47,475 bases of DNA, from NCBI RefSeq assembly GCF_006124995.1, contig NZ_QEWN01000006.1:1-47475 (forward strand). The letters run 5' to 3'. Every line of letters starts with the position of its first letter. Position 1 is the first letter of the stretch. The notes below the pieces were generated by a model, which worked only from the letters and a program-made list of their open reading frames with translations, was not told the origin of the DNA and ran no database searches. This DNA comes from Vibrio sp. Hep-1b-8. Lineage in GTDB: Bacteria; Pseudomonadota; Gammaproteobacteria; Enterobacterales; Vibrionaceae. Positions 9,196 through 17,148 of the stretch are shown one piece after another. The translations under genes were made by a program, and so were the position numbers.

Positions 9196-10608
9196 TTATA
9201 GAACGTGTACAGAAGCAGTGTTAGTTGTGCCTGAAGCTACTAGAGCACCAGAAACCATCACAACGATATCACCTTTGTTACCTAGTCCTGATTCTAGAGC
9301 AAGCTCTTTACCCGCTACGTAGAATGCGTCAGTGCTATCGATTGAATCAACAACAACTGGAGTAACACCTTTAGTTAGAACTAGCTGAGCAGCTGTCTTA
9401 GTGTTAGTTGTTAGAGCTAGGATGTTTGCAGTTGGGAAGTACTTACGTACTGAACGTGCAGACTTACCACCTTCAGTTGCAACAACGATTAGTGGTGCAG
9501 CTAGTTTTTCAGCTGTATCTACAGCACCTTTACATACCGCTTCAGTGATACGTAGACGTGGGCTGTCTAGACGAGAACCTAGCTCAGCTTTTAGAGCTGA
9601 ATCAGTGCGGTTCGCGATTTGAGCCATGATAGTTACCGCTTCAACTGGGTACTTACCTTTCGCTGTTTCACCAGAAAGCATTACTGCATCTGTGCCGTCC
9701 ATAACTGCGTTAGCTACGTCGCCAGCTTCTGCACGAGTAGGACGTGGGTTGTTGATCATTGAATCAAGCATTTGAGTCGCAGTGATAACCATCTTACGAG
9801 CACGGTTACACTTCTCGATCATCATCTTCTGAGCGAAGATTACTTCTTCAGCTGGGATTTCAACACCTAGGTCACCACGAGCAACCATGATACCGTCAGA
9901 AAGCTCTAGGATCTCGTCGAAGTTATCAACACCTTCTTGGTTTTCGATCTTAGAGATGATGTGGATGTTTTCACCGCCATTTGCAGCGAGTACTTCACGG
10001 ATCTCTTGAACGTCAGACGCTTTACGGATGAATGATGCAGCAACGAAATCAACGCCTTGCTCACAACCGAATTTCAGGTCGTTTTTATCTTTTTCAGATA
10101 GAGCTGGTAGGTTTACAGATACGCCTGGAAGGTTAACACCTTTGTTTTCACCTAGTGCACCGTTGTTAAGAACTTTACACTTAACTTCAGTGTCAGTCGT
10201 TGCAACAACTTCCATTTCGATTAGACCGTCGTCTACTAGGATAGTGTTGCCAACATTTAGGTCTGCTGCAAAACCAGCGTAAGTTACTGCTACTTTGTCT
10301 TTGTTACCAACAACTGAAGTGTCAGTTGTGAAAGTGAACTCTTGACCAGCTACTAGATCAACGTCGTCGCCGTTTTCTAGTTTGATAGTACGGATTTCAG
10401 GACCTTTAGTGTCTAGAAGGATAGCAAGTGGTTTGCCAGTCTCTTCCATTACTTTACGGAAGTTCGCGATACGAGTGCCGTGCTCTTCGTAGTCACCGTG
10501 AGAGAAGTTAAGACGCATAACGTTCATGCCTGCATTTACTAGTTCAGTTAGCTTCTCTACAGATTCAGTTTTAGGGCCAATCGTACATACGATTTTGGTC
10601 TTTTTCAT
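9196..10608 (-). CDS. pykF: Pyruvate kinase (type I)
   Basis: Pyruvate kinase makes pyruvate and ATP from phosphoenolpyruvate and ADP. The 470-residue length and the N-terminal [26 protein letters not shown], the active-site lysine region [12 protein letters not shown], the magnesium-binding [12 protein letters not shown] and TATQMLDSM all match the fructose 1,6-bisphosphate-activated PykF type. The ATG at 10608 is chosen because GGAGAG lies just upstream; the frame is open further upstream to 10668 but without family sequence. Highly biased codon use indicates strong expression. Confidence 0.96.
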   Translation of the reverse strand: MKKTKIVCTIGPKTESVEKLTELVNAGMNVMRLNFSHGDYEEHGTRIANFRKVMEETGKPLAILLDTKGPEIRTIKLENGDDVDLVAGQEFTFTTDTSVVGNKDKVAVTYAGFAADLNVGNTILVDDGLIEMEVVATTDTEVKCKVLNNGALGENKGVNLPGVSVNLPALSEKDKNDLKFGCEQGVDFVAASFIRKASDVQEIREVLAANGGENIHIISKIENQEGVDNFDEILELSDGIMVARGDLGVEIPAEEVIFAQKMMIEKCNRARKMVITATQMLDSMINNPRPTRAEAGDVANAVMDGTDAVMLSGETAKGKYPVEAVTIMAQIANRTDSALKAELGSRLDSPRLRITEAVCKGAVDTAEKLAAPLIVVATEGGKSARSVRKYFPTANILALTTNTKTAAQLVLTKGVTPVVVDSIDSTDAFYVAGKELALESGLGNKGDIVVMVSGALVASGTTNTASVHVL

Positions 10609-11039
10609 GGAAGATTCTCTCCGGTCGATAGATTTACAATTTGAAAGTCGGTTATTGGTCTGAAGCAACTACAGGTGTTGAGGCATTTTGTGCCTGCCAA
10701 CTTATCAACACGGTAGTGGTTTATGTCGGCTCCAGAACTGAAAGTCTTTCACCAAGTTTAGTCATTTTATGACCAACTGGTTGGGATTTTAGGCCGTATT
10801 TCTGTGACAACACTAGGATATATTCGTTAGGTTGCAAAAAAATAACGGTCATTTCTGTAATTTATTTTCTTTTCGGGTGCGAATTCTACCACCGAATCAT
10901 TTCAATATCACTGGTTAAGAATTGTCTTAGGACAAGGTTTTTGCGCTATTTATTAATTTTTTGGATCGAAATAAATGGACTTAAATCTTTCGACTTGACT
11001 ATAATCTCTTTCACTTCGAAACTTAAAGGCAAAGATTAA
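10609..11039. other. Divergent control region between pykF and the DeoR-type gene
   Basis: This 431-base region has no credible gene. It carries a TATAAT (11000-11005) with TGGACT at 10976-10981 as the likely promoter of the DeoR-type gene. Short TTTCGA/TTCGAAA motifs flank that TATAAT, which could be operator half-sites. The pykF-proximal half contains several short inverted repeats (for example around GACCAACTGGTTGG at 10771) but no assignable site. Confidence 0.5.
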
Positions 11040-11801
11040 ATGTCGAAACGAAACACGCAGCTAAGAAGGCATGCGATTTCTAACCTTGTAAATGAAAAAG
11101 GAGAAGTCAGTGTCGAAGCTCTATCCATTCAGTTTGAAACATCTGAGGTAACGATCAGAAAGGATCTGGCTTCTTTGGAAAAGAATGGGCAGCTACTTCG
11201 TCGCTATGGTGGTGCGATAGCATTACCGAAAGAAGTCGTTAGCGATGAAATGAGTGAAAATGTTTCGGTTCGAAAGAATGAGTTGGCTCAAGCCGCCGCA
11301 AAGTTGATTCGAGAGCATAACCGTATTGTCATCGATAGTGGTAGCACTACAGGGGCGTTAATCAAGCAGCTTGATGGGATGAGAGGGCTGATCGTGATGA
11401 CCAACTCACTCAATGTTGCGAATGCACTTAATGAACTTGAAAGTGAGCCGACTTTGCTAATGACGGGGGGCACTTGGGATGCACATTCAGAGTCGTTTCA
11501 GGGGCAGGTGGCAGAATCTGTTCTACGATCATATGACTTTGACCAATTGTTTATTGGAGCGGATGGTGTCGATCTCGAGCGTGGTACAACTACGTTCAAT
11601 GAGTTGGTTGGCCTGAGTAAAGTTATGGCTGAAGTATCGCGGGAAGTCATTGTTATGGTGGAATCAGAAAAGATTGGTCGCAAGATCCCTAACCTAGAAC
11701 TGGCTTGGGATGTGATTGACATATTGATTACAAACAAAGACTTAAACCCAGAGTTTAAAGAAAAAATTGAATCTCATGGCGTGAAAGTGGTTTGCGCCTA
11801 A
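11040..11801 (+). CDS. DeoR-family sugar-phosphate-sensing regulator
   Basis: A 253-residue DeoR-type repressor. The N-terminal winged helix-turn-helix spans about residues 5-60 (VSVEALSIQFETSEVTIRKD, with LRRYGGA at its end). The C-terminal DeoRC ligand domain has DSGSTTGALIKQL, TNSLNVANAL, TGGTW and FIGADGVD. DeoR-type regulators usually sense a phosphorylated sugar. Because glmS starts 85 bases downstream on the same strand, an aminosugar phosphate is the most reasonable guess and glmS a likely co-transcript or target. This gene pair is, from memory, conserved in vibrios. The ATG follows AAAGGCAAAG. Confidence 0.88.
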   Translation: MSKRNTQLRRHAISNLVNEKGEVSVEALSIQFETSEVTIRKDLASLEKNGQLLRRYGGAIALPKEVVSDEMSENVSVRKNELAQAAAKLIREHNRIVIDSGSTTGALIKQLDGMRGLIVMTNSLNVANALNELESEPTLLMTGGTWDAHSESFQGQVAESVLRSYDFDQLFIGADGVDLERGTTTFNELVGLSKVMAEVSREVIVMVESEKIGRKIPNLELAWDVIDILITNKDLNPEFKEKIESHGVKVVCA

Positions 11802-11886
11802 CCAAAATACCAACTTTATAAAACTTAACTCTCCGAATATGGCCTTTGCTTGCTGCCAATCGGAACAAACACAAGGGAGTTGAACT

Positions 11887-13719
11887 ATGTGTGGAATCGT
11901 CGGTGCGGTAGCACAGCGAGATGTTGCAGAAATCTTAGTCGAAGGCTTACGTCGCTTAGAGTACCGTGGCTACGATTCAGCGGGGGTTGCGATTGTTGAT
12001 AGCAATTCTAATCTGACTCGTCTGCGCCGTTTAGGTAAAGTACAAGAACTTGCTGATGCTGTAGATGCAGCGCAAGTTATTGGTGGTACAGGGATTGCCC
12101 ATACACGTTGGGCAACTCATGGCGAGCCTTCAGAGATCAATGCACACCCTCATATGTCAGGTGATATTGCCGTTGTGCACAATGGTATTATTGAAAACCA
12201 TGAAGAGTTACGTGAATTATTGAAATCACGTGGTTACGTATTTGAGTCTCAAACAGATACAGAAGTTATTGCTCATCTAGTCGAATGGGAGCTACGTACC
12301 TCGCAATCGTTACTCGAAGCGTTTCAAAAAACGGCTCAGCAGCTGCATGGTGCATACGGTACCGTGGCTTTGGATCGTAAAGATCCTTCTCGTATTGTGG
12401 TTGCGCGTTCAGGCAGCCCAATCGTCATTGGTTTTGGTGTAGGCGAAAATTTCCTAGCTTCAGACCAACTGGCACTGCTTAACGTAACTCGTCGCTTTAT
12501 GTACCTTGAGGAAGGTGACGTAGCTGAAATTACCCGCCGTGAGGTGACTGTGTTTGATGAGAGTGGTGAACGTGTTGAGCGTGAAATCATTGAGTCCAAT
12601 GCAGAGCATGATGCGGGTGATAAAGGTCAGTATCGTCACTTTATGCAAAAAGAGATCTACGAACAGCCGACCGCTTTAATCAACACCATGGAAGGGCGTA
12701 TCACTTCAGATTCGGTCGTAACGGAATCTATTGGGGTCAATGCGGCAGAGATCTTAAGCAAAGTCGAGCATATCCAAATTGTAGCCTGTGGTACGTCATA
12801 CAATGCTGGTATGACTGCTCGTTACTGGTTTGAAGATATTGCTGGCGTAAGCTGCGATGTAGAAATTGCATCAGAGTTCCGTTACCGTAAGTTTGTCACT
12901 CGTCCAAACAGCTTGCTGATTACCTTGTCTCAATCTGGTGAAACGGCGGATACCCTTGCTGCTCTTCGCCTAGCAAAAGAGAAAGGTTACATGGCGGCAA
13001 TGACCATTTGTAACGTAGCGGGTTCATCGCTAGTACGTGAATCAGATTTTGCGTTTATGACTCGCGCAGGGGTAGAAATTGGTGTCGCTTCAACGAAAGC
13101 GTTCACTACTCAGCTATCTGCGTTACTTATGCTAGTCACTGCTTTGGGCAAGCAACAAGGCCGTATCACTAAAGAAAAAGAGAAAGAGATCGTAGAAGCA
13201 TTGCATGCGTTACCAAAACAAATCAACGCAGCGCTTTCCTTTGAAAAAGACATTGAGGAATTGGCGACCGACTTCGCTGACAAGCACCATACTCTGTTCC
13301 TTGGCCGAGGTGAGTTCTACCCAATTGCGATGGAAGCCTCTCTAAAACTAAAAGAGATCTCTTATATTCACGCGGAAGCCTACGCGGCGGGTGAATTGAA
13401 ACATGGTCCTCTTGCGTTGATTGATGCGGATATGCCAGTTGTGGTTGTTGCGCCAAGCAATGAGCTGTTAGAGAAGCTTAAATCGAATATCGAAGAAGTG
13501 CGTGCGCGTGGTGGTTTGCTGTACGTCTTTGCTGATGAAGAAGCTGGCTTTGAAGCGGATGAAACGATGAAAATCATCACTATGCCCCATGTCAGCGATA
13601 TTACAGCGCCTATCTACTACACGATCCCAATGCAGTTGTTGTCGTACTATGTGGCGTTAATCAAAGGTACCGATGTTGACCAACCACGTAATCTTGCCAA
13701 AGCGGTAACGGTGGAATAA
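11887..13719 (+). CDS. glmS: Glutamine-fructose-6-phosphate aminotransferase
   Basis: GlmS makes glucosamine 6-phosphate from fructose 6-phosphate and glutamine, the first step towards UDP-GlcNAc for peptidoglycan and lipopolysaccharide. The 610-residue protein starts [10 protein letters not shown]; Cys-2 becomes the N-terminal nucleophile of the glutaminase domain (residues 2-240). Two SIS sugar-isomerase domains follow ([34 protein letters not shown]), and the C-terminus LAKAVTVE is the conserved tail. An AAGGGAG ribosome-binding site precedes the ATG. The leader between 11802 and 11886 can form a hairpin; no glmS ribozyme is evident. Confidence 0.97.
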   Translation: MCGIVGAVAQRDVAEILVEGLRRLEYRGYDSAGVAIVDSNSNLTRLRRLGKVQELADAVDAAQVIGGTGIAHTRWATHGEPSEINAHPHMSGDIAVVHNGIIENHEELRELLKSRGYVFESQTDTEVIAHLVEWELRTSQSLLEAFQKTAQQLHGAYGTVALDRKDPSRIVVARSGSPIVIGFGVGENFLASDQLALLNVTRRFMYLEEGDVAEITRREVTVFDESGERVEREIIESNAEHDAGDKGQYRHFMQKEIYEQPTALINTMEGRITSDSVVTESIGVNAAEILSKVEHIQIVACGTSYNAGMTARYWFEDIAGVSCDVEIASEFRYRKFVTRPNSLLITLSQSGETADTLAALRLAKEKGYMAAMTICNVAGSSLVRESDFAFMTRAGVEIGVASTKAFTTQLSALLMLVTALGKQQGRITKEKEKEIVEALHALPKQINAALSFEKDIEELATDFADKHHTLFLGRGEFYPIAMEASLKLKEISYIHAEAYAAGELKHGPLALIDADMPVVVVAPSNELLEKLKSNIEEVRARGGLLYVFADEEAGFEADETMKIITMPHVSDITAPIYYTIPMQLLSYYVALIKGTDVDQPRNLAKAVTVE

Positions 13720-14109
13720 CCGTTTTTCGAACCACAGAAATGGTTGTGTGAGTAGAATAAAGATTCATACTATGTATTAAAGTGTCATACTAAAATGGCA
13801 GCGATCAGAGTACGCTGCCATTTCTAAAACGTTTCTGCCCAAAAGCGTGCCAACCTAAGCTCTAGGACACATTTATTTTGTCATTAATTGACCTATTTTA
13901 ACTAATGATTAATTATGCAATTTCTTAACTAGTAGTTTTAGAAGGCAAGAACATATTTAGCTTTAGTGTGTAAAATACTTTTAAAGAAAGATTTATGATA
14001 AAAAATTGGAAGAATATATTTCTTCCTCTTTGTATTATATGATCGTAGATTTAAAGAGCTTATTCATGATGCTACCTATACAACTCTCGACTCAAGAGAT
14101 ACTATAAAT
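13720..14109. other. glmS downstream gap, left edge of AT-rich block
   Basis: After the terminator-like hairpin at 13793-13823 the sequence becomes strongly AT-rich and remains so to about 19.3 kb. No attachment site, tRNA or IS end is recognisable. A 15-codon frame at 13994 is too short to support. The composition shift suggests that the accessory block begins here. Confidence 0.45.
13793..13823 (+). terminator. Hairpin downstream of glmS
   Basis: A perfect 11-base stem AAATGGCAGCG / CGCTGCCATTT encloses a 9-base loop. Only a short T-run follows (TTTCT), so it could be a weak terminator or an mRNA-stabilising 3' hairpin for glmS. Confidence 0.65.
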
Positions 14110-14385
14110 ATGAAATACATGTTTTCACTTTTAGTAGCGAGTTTAATCACCGCTGCCAGTATTTACCTCTTTTGGAGCTTTAAGCTTTTACCTGATAACA
14201 TCACGCTAACTAACGGTTATGCCTATGCTGGTATTGCTTCAATCGCATTTGGTGGCCTGATTTTTAATGGTAATAAATCCTCTACTAGTTCATCTGACCA
14301 AACTAATAGTTTGAGAGTAACTATCATTTTCATTACTGTTGGCGTATTTAACCTTGCGATCAGTTACTTAATAACGCTTCGATAG
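14110..14385 (+). CDS. Small membrane protein of unknown function
   Basis: This 91-residue protein has three likely membrane segments: about residues 5-25 (hydrophobic, containing LLVASLITAASIYLFW), 37-53 (YAYAGIASIAFGGLIF) and 68-88 (VTIIFITVGVFNLAISYL). A short Ser/Thr-rich polar loop lies between the last two. There is a modest AAGAGA ribosome-binding site. It converges with the CPBP gene, and the two 3' ends overlap by 22 bases. I do not recognise the family. Small polytopic proteins of this size next to a bacteriocin-type exporter are often immunity proteins; here that is inference from position only. Confidence 0.55.
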   Translation: MKYMFSLLVASLITAASIYLFWSFKLLPDNITLTNGYAYAGIASIAFGGLIFNGNKSSTSSSDQTNSLRVTIIFITVGVFNLAISYLITLR

Positions 14386-15161
14386 ATATACTTTGAAAAG
14401 ATTGCTAAAAAAAGAATCGCAACGATTTGGGGGATGCTCGGTATATATGGTGAACTATCCAAAGAAGGTAATGCATAGTTACCCTCGATCTCAAAATAGA
14501 GAACATTAACGACGAGTAGAACTAAATTGTGTATGCAGTGGGTAACAATGGATACTCGCAAGCCAAATTTATAAAATATCCATCCTAAAACGCCACCCAT
14601 AATGAATGCATGCAAAATGTCTTGATGCAACATACCAAAGCAAAGCGATGAAATAAAAATAGAGATGATTAAGCCAAACCTACTTAGGCACTGCTTTAAC
14701 AGATATCCACGAAAAATCACTTCTTCTAACACAGGAACAAGAATACAAAATAACAAGGCAGACTCAATTACGCTTAGCCAGTTTATTAACCCCCCATCAT
14801 TTTTAAACATGGGCTGATAACGGTTGAGCTGATTTAAGATATAGTTTGAATCAATGGTGTAACATAGAGCAGTCGAAAAATAAAACACAGCTATTGAAAG
14901 AGGAAAATATAGAGTCGCGACTGTCATCAATTTTTTAAAAGGTGGGGCAGTAGGAACACCATCATTCAAAAGTGGCCCGAATAGTGCCATAGCGAAAGTA
15001 ACACGGCTTAAATGAACAATAATCACCCAGTAAGATGAAAGAACACTAACGTCAAACTGTCTAAGTATTTCAATAGAGTCATAGAGACTAAAAAACAAGT
15101 GCCCTGCGAGGGGCGAGGCACTTGCAGCTATAAAAATAATTAATATAGCAATCTTTAACAT
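14364..15161 (-). CDS. CPBP-family intramembrane metalloprotease (Abi/CAAX-like)
   Basis: A 265-residue polytopic membrane protein with the CPBP signature: EEVIFR at residues 146-151, FGMLH ending at His-179, and HCIHN with His-208 and Asn-212. These are the expected catalytic and metal-binding positions. In Gram-positive bacteriocin loci such proteins can give immunity, and elsewhere they process peptides or lipoproteins. The ATG at 15161 is chosen because it lies 4 bases after the stop of the upstream peptide gene, giving tight translational coupling; an in-frame GTG at 15188 would overlap that gene. Its pairing with a leader-bearing peptide suggests immunity or maturation. AT-rich codon use differs from the housekeeping genes. 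Confidence 0.8.
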   Translation of the reverse strand: MLKIAILIIFIAASASPLAGHLFFSLYDSIEILRQFDVSVLSSYWVIIVHLSRVTFAMALFGPLLNDGVPTAPPFKKLMTVATLYFPLSIAVFYFSTALCYTIDSNYILNQLNRYQPMFKNDGGLINWLSVIESALLFCILVPVLEEVIFRGYLLKQCLSRFGLIISIFISSLCFGMLHQDILHAFIMGGVLGWIFYKFGLRVSIVTHCIHNLVLLVVNVLYFEIEGNYALPSLDSSPYIPSIPQIVAILFLAIFSKYIYRSVIK

Positions 15162-15165
15162 GGTA

Positions 15166-15414
15166 CTAACGACCACCTCGTCTATCACTTGAACGTTGAT
15201 CGCCAGGTGAGTTCATATCACTGCGAGAACGTGAACGTGAACGCGCAGCTCGATCGCCACTTCTATCACGGCGCTCTCGGTAACTTTCGTAATTTCTCTT
15301 AGCCTGCGCGTTAGACAGGTCACCATAATTACCTGTCAACCAGCCTCCCCAACCGCCAAGAGAGCGCGATGCTCCTGTTACCTGTGAGAGAGCGCTTTCT
15401 GATAATACTTTCAT
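15166..15414 (-). CDS. Candidate secreted peptide with double-glycine-type leader, Arg/Ser-rich core
   Basis: An 82-residue peptide with AAGGA 9 bases before its ATG. Residues 1-15 (MKVLSESALSQVTGA) fit a double-glycine-type leader: G14 and A15 at -2/-1, V12 at -4, L9 at -7 and L4 at -12. The predicted 67-residue core begins with a Gly/Trp-rich stretch (SRSLGGWGGWLTGNYGD) and continues into a charged tail with an alternating ARSRSRSRS run. I count 15 Arg, 1 Lys and 8 acidic residues in the core, a net charge near +8, and no Cys. The adjacent exporter has an intact C39 peptidase that should cut such leaders. No known bacteriocin family is recognised. It is probably a microcin-like toxin or signalling peptide; alternative cleavage after G20-G21 is possible but fits less well. 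Confidence 0.6.
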   Translation of the reverse strand: MKVLSESALSQVTGASRSLGGWGGWLTGNYGDLSNAQAKRNYESYRERRDRSGDRAARSRSRSRSDMNSPGDQRSSDRRGGR

Positions 15415-15659
15415 TGATAATTCCTTATCTAGTAAATGACAATAAACAAATGTAAAGCAAGTACTTGCAATAGATCATTAACACTAAGGAAAACAAAAAT
15501 TCAAGTCAAATCACAAAAGATTAACAATTCTGGACAGCTGATCACTATTAATGCAGTTTATATATTTATTGATTATTTATTGATGAACTTTTCGTATTAT
15601 ATTAGCCATCGGACAATTTTTTTGATCTGAATTGCGTCGATTTGGAGGTATATCAAACC

Positions 15660-15785
15660 GTGAGAGAAGTAAAGTTTGATCATTTATTGTATGGACCAAC
15701 AGCCCACATCAACACCAAGTTTTTCATTCTTATTGTTTTAGCAAGCTTAACTAACCCCAATTTCGGAAAATACTTCCCTGTATAG
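15660..15785 (+). CDS. Possible 41-residue peptide
   Basis: A GTG start with GGAGG 11 bases upstream opens a frame of 41 codons ending in TAG. The product has a charged N-terminus (MREVKFDHLLYG), a hydrophobic middle (KFFILIVLASL) and a short polar end. Its 5' part contains one arm of the 12-base inverted repeat, and its last codons lie in a hairpin. It lacks a double-glycine leader. It could be a tiny membrane peptide, a second immunity or signal peptide, or chance. Confidence 0.25.
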   Translation: MREVKFDHLLYGPTAHINTKFFILIVLASLTNPNFGKYFPV

Positions 15786-15795
15786 TTTTTCCGAA
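15762..15795 (+). other. Hairpin TTCGGAAAA / TTTTCCGAA
   Basis: A perfect 9-base stem with a 16-base loop. It is not followed by a T-run, so it is unlikely to be a standard terminator. It lies 115 bases before the HlyD start and may act as an operator or mRNA structure. Confidence 0.45.
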
Positions 15796-15909
15796 GTGGC
15801 GAAACCAAAAGCAAAACGATCAAACTTTATTGTGATCGACCAATCTTTATTGACTTCTGACAATACTCAGGCGAATTTTTAACCCAAAAGCATATGTAAG
15901 GAATGACAT

Positions 15910-17145
15910 TTGTTCAGAAATGAAGCAGTAAGAGCTAAGCAGAATCGTCTTCCTGGCAAAGTAACGTTAACGCAGCCATTCTCTGTTTATTTCATATGTA
16001 GCTTAGTTTTTACAATATTTATACTGCTATTAATTTTCTCATTAAACACTCATTACTCACGAAAGGAGACGGTTAAAGGTTACCTGCTTCCGGAGCAAGG
16101 TGTAGTAAAAGTTTTCTCAGGAAGAAGTGGGATACTAGAAGAGTTGCTAGTCTCAGAAGGCGACTATGTCAAAGAAGGGCAAGTACTCGCTAAAATTAGA
16201 AACAGTCAAAATCTAATCTCTGGTATTGAGCTATCTGCGGCATTACAAGCTGAACTGTCGAGCCAGATAACATCGCTTAAGGAGGAGTTAAAGTTCTCTG
16301 ATATTGTTTTTGATAAATCAAAACTCAGCATTGACCGAAAAATGAGGGAACTTGGCCACAGCTTAAGTGCGATACAAAAAGCGATGGTAACAAGCAAGCT
16401 GCGCCTTAAATTAAAACAAGAGCAATACGACAATAATCTTGCTTTGTATAAAAAAGGCTACCTTTCCATGGCTGCTCTTTCGTCTATACAAGAAGACTAT
16501 TTGGAAGCTCAGGGTTCGGTAAACAAGTTAGAAACCGAAATGGCTTCAATTTCAGTGGACATCGCGAACTTAGAATCCCAAAGAATTTCGTTACCGGAAG
16601 AGCGAGCGCTAAAACGTACCAGTATCCAAAGACAACTCTCTGTCCTTAAAGCTGATATTGTTCGGCTAAACAATGAGTACGAATTTATTAAAAAGGCGCC
16701 TGAGTCTGGCATTGTTACGGCTATACAGCCTTCTATTGGCAGTCAAGTTGACTCAGACAGCCCTATTCTAAGTATCATCCCAAAAAACTCACCACTAATC
16801 TTAGAGCTCCTTTTACCATCCAGATCTGCTGGTTTTATTCAGGTTGGAGATCAAGTAAAAATCAGATTTGATGCCTTCCCATATCAAAAATTTGGTCTAG
16901 TAGAAGGTAAAATTAGCAATATTGATAAAGCACTTATTTTGCCCAGTGATAAGAAGCTGCCGATCAACATAACCGAAGCGATGTATCGAGTCAGAGCAAG
17001 CATCAACCAACAAGAAATCCTCGCATATGGTAAATCATTCCCTTTAAAAGTTGGGATGATAGCTGAGGCTGATGTTGTTCTTGATAACCGCTCACTTCTC
17101 GAGTGGTTACTCGACCCCGTTTATGCCATTAAAGGAAAGATATAA
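15910..17145 (+). CDS. HlyD-family periplasmic adaptor (peptide secretion)
   Basis: A 411-residue membrane-fusion protein that would link the inner-membrane exporter to a TolC-type outer-membrane channel. It has a short cytoplasmic N-terminus, one membrane anchor at about residues 27-47, a biotinyl-lipoyl half-motif (SGILEELLVSEGDYVKEGQVL), a long coiled-coil hairpin at about 95-240, the second half-motif (APESGIVTAIQPSIGSQVDS), and a C-terminal beta-barrel. This is the CvaA/MchE-like layout used with peptidase-containing ABC exporters. The start is TTG at 15910, with TAAGGA 7 bases upstream; no better in-frame ATG exists. The ABC gene starts 4 bases after its stop. No outer-membrane TolC gene is in the cassette. 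Confidence 0.85.
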   Translation: MFRNEAVRAKQNRLPGKVTLTQPFSVYFICSLVFTIFILLLIFSLNTHYSRKETVKGYLLPEQGVVKVFSGRSGILEELLVSEGDYVKEGQVLAKIRNSQNLISGIELSAALQAELSSQITSLKEELKFSDIVFDKSKLSIDRKMRELGHSLSAIQKAMVTSKLRLKLKQEQYDNNLALYKKGYLSMAALSSIQEDYLEAQGSVNKLETEMASISVDIANLESQRISLPEERALKRTSIQRQLSVLKADIVRLNNEYEFIKKAPESGIVTAIQPSIGSQVDSDSPILSIIPKNSPLILELLLPSRSAGFIQVGDQVKIRFDAFPYQKFGLVEGKISNIDKALILPSDKKLPINITEAMYRVRASINQQEILAYGKSFPLKVGMIAEADVVLDNRSLLEWLLDPVYAIKGKI

Positions 17146-17148
17146 TTT

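Larger units (their letters stand above)
15415..15909. other. Divergent control region of the peptide/exporter cassette (495 bases)
   Basis: This very AT-rich region separates the peptide-CPBP operon from the HlyD-ABC operon and must hold both promoters. It contains a 12-base inverted repeat pair (TAAAGTTTGATC at 15670-15681 and its complement at 15818-15829), a 9-base-stem hairpin (15762-15795), and a possible 41-codon gene starting GTG at 15660. A plus-strand frame at 15436-15630 has no ribosome-binding site and was not accepted. Confidence 0.55.

Noticed and set aside
9401..10282. Open frames antisense to pykF
   Set aside because: They lie wholly inside a highly biased, conserved gene and show no family features; they are shadows of codon bias.
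11802..11886. glmS ribozyme or riboswitch in the glmS leader
   Set aside because: The leader is only 85 bases, lacks a recognisable ribozyme core, and Gram-negative glmS is normally controlled by small RNAs instead.
13858..13880. GGACACATTTATTTTGTC as an IS481-type end marking the left island border
   Set aside because: It resembles the IS481-type end near 42854 only loosely, and no transposase remnant lies nearby.
15436..15630. 64-codon frame upstream of the HlyD gene
   Set aside because: No ribosome-binding site, no recognisable leader and composition like the surrounding AT-rich spacer.
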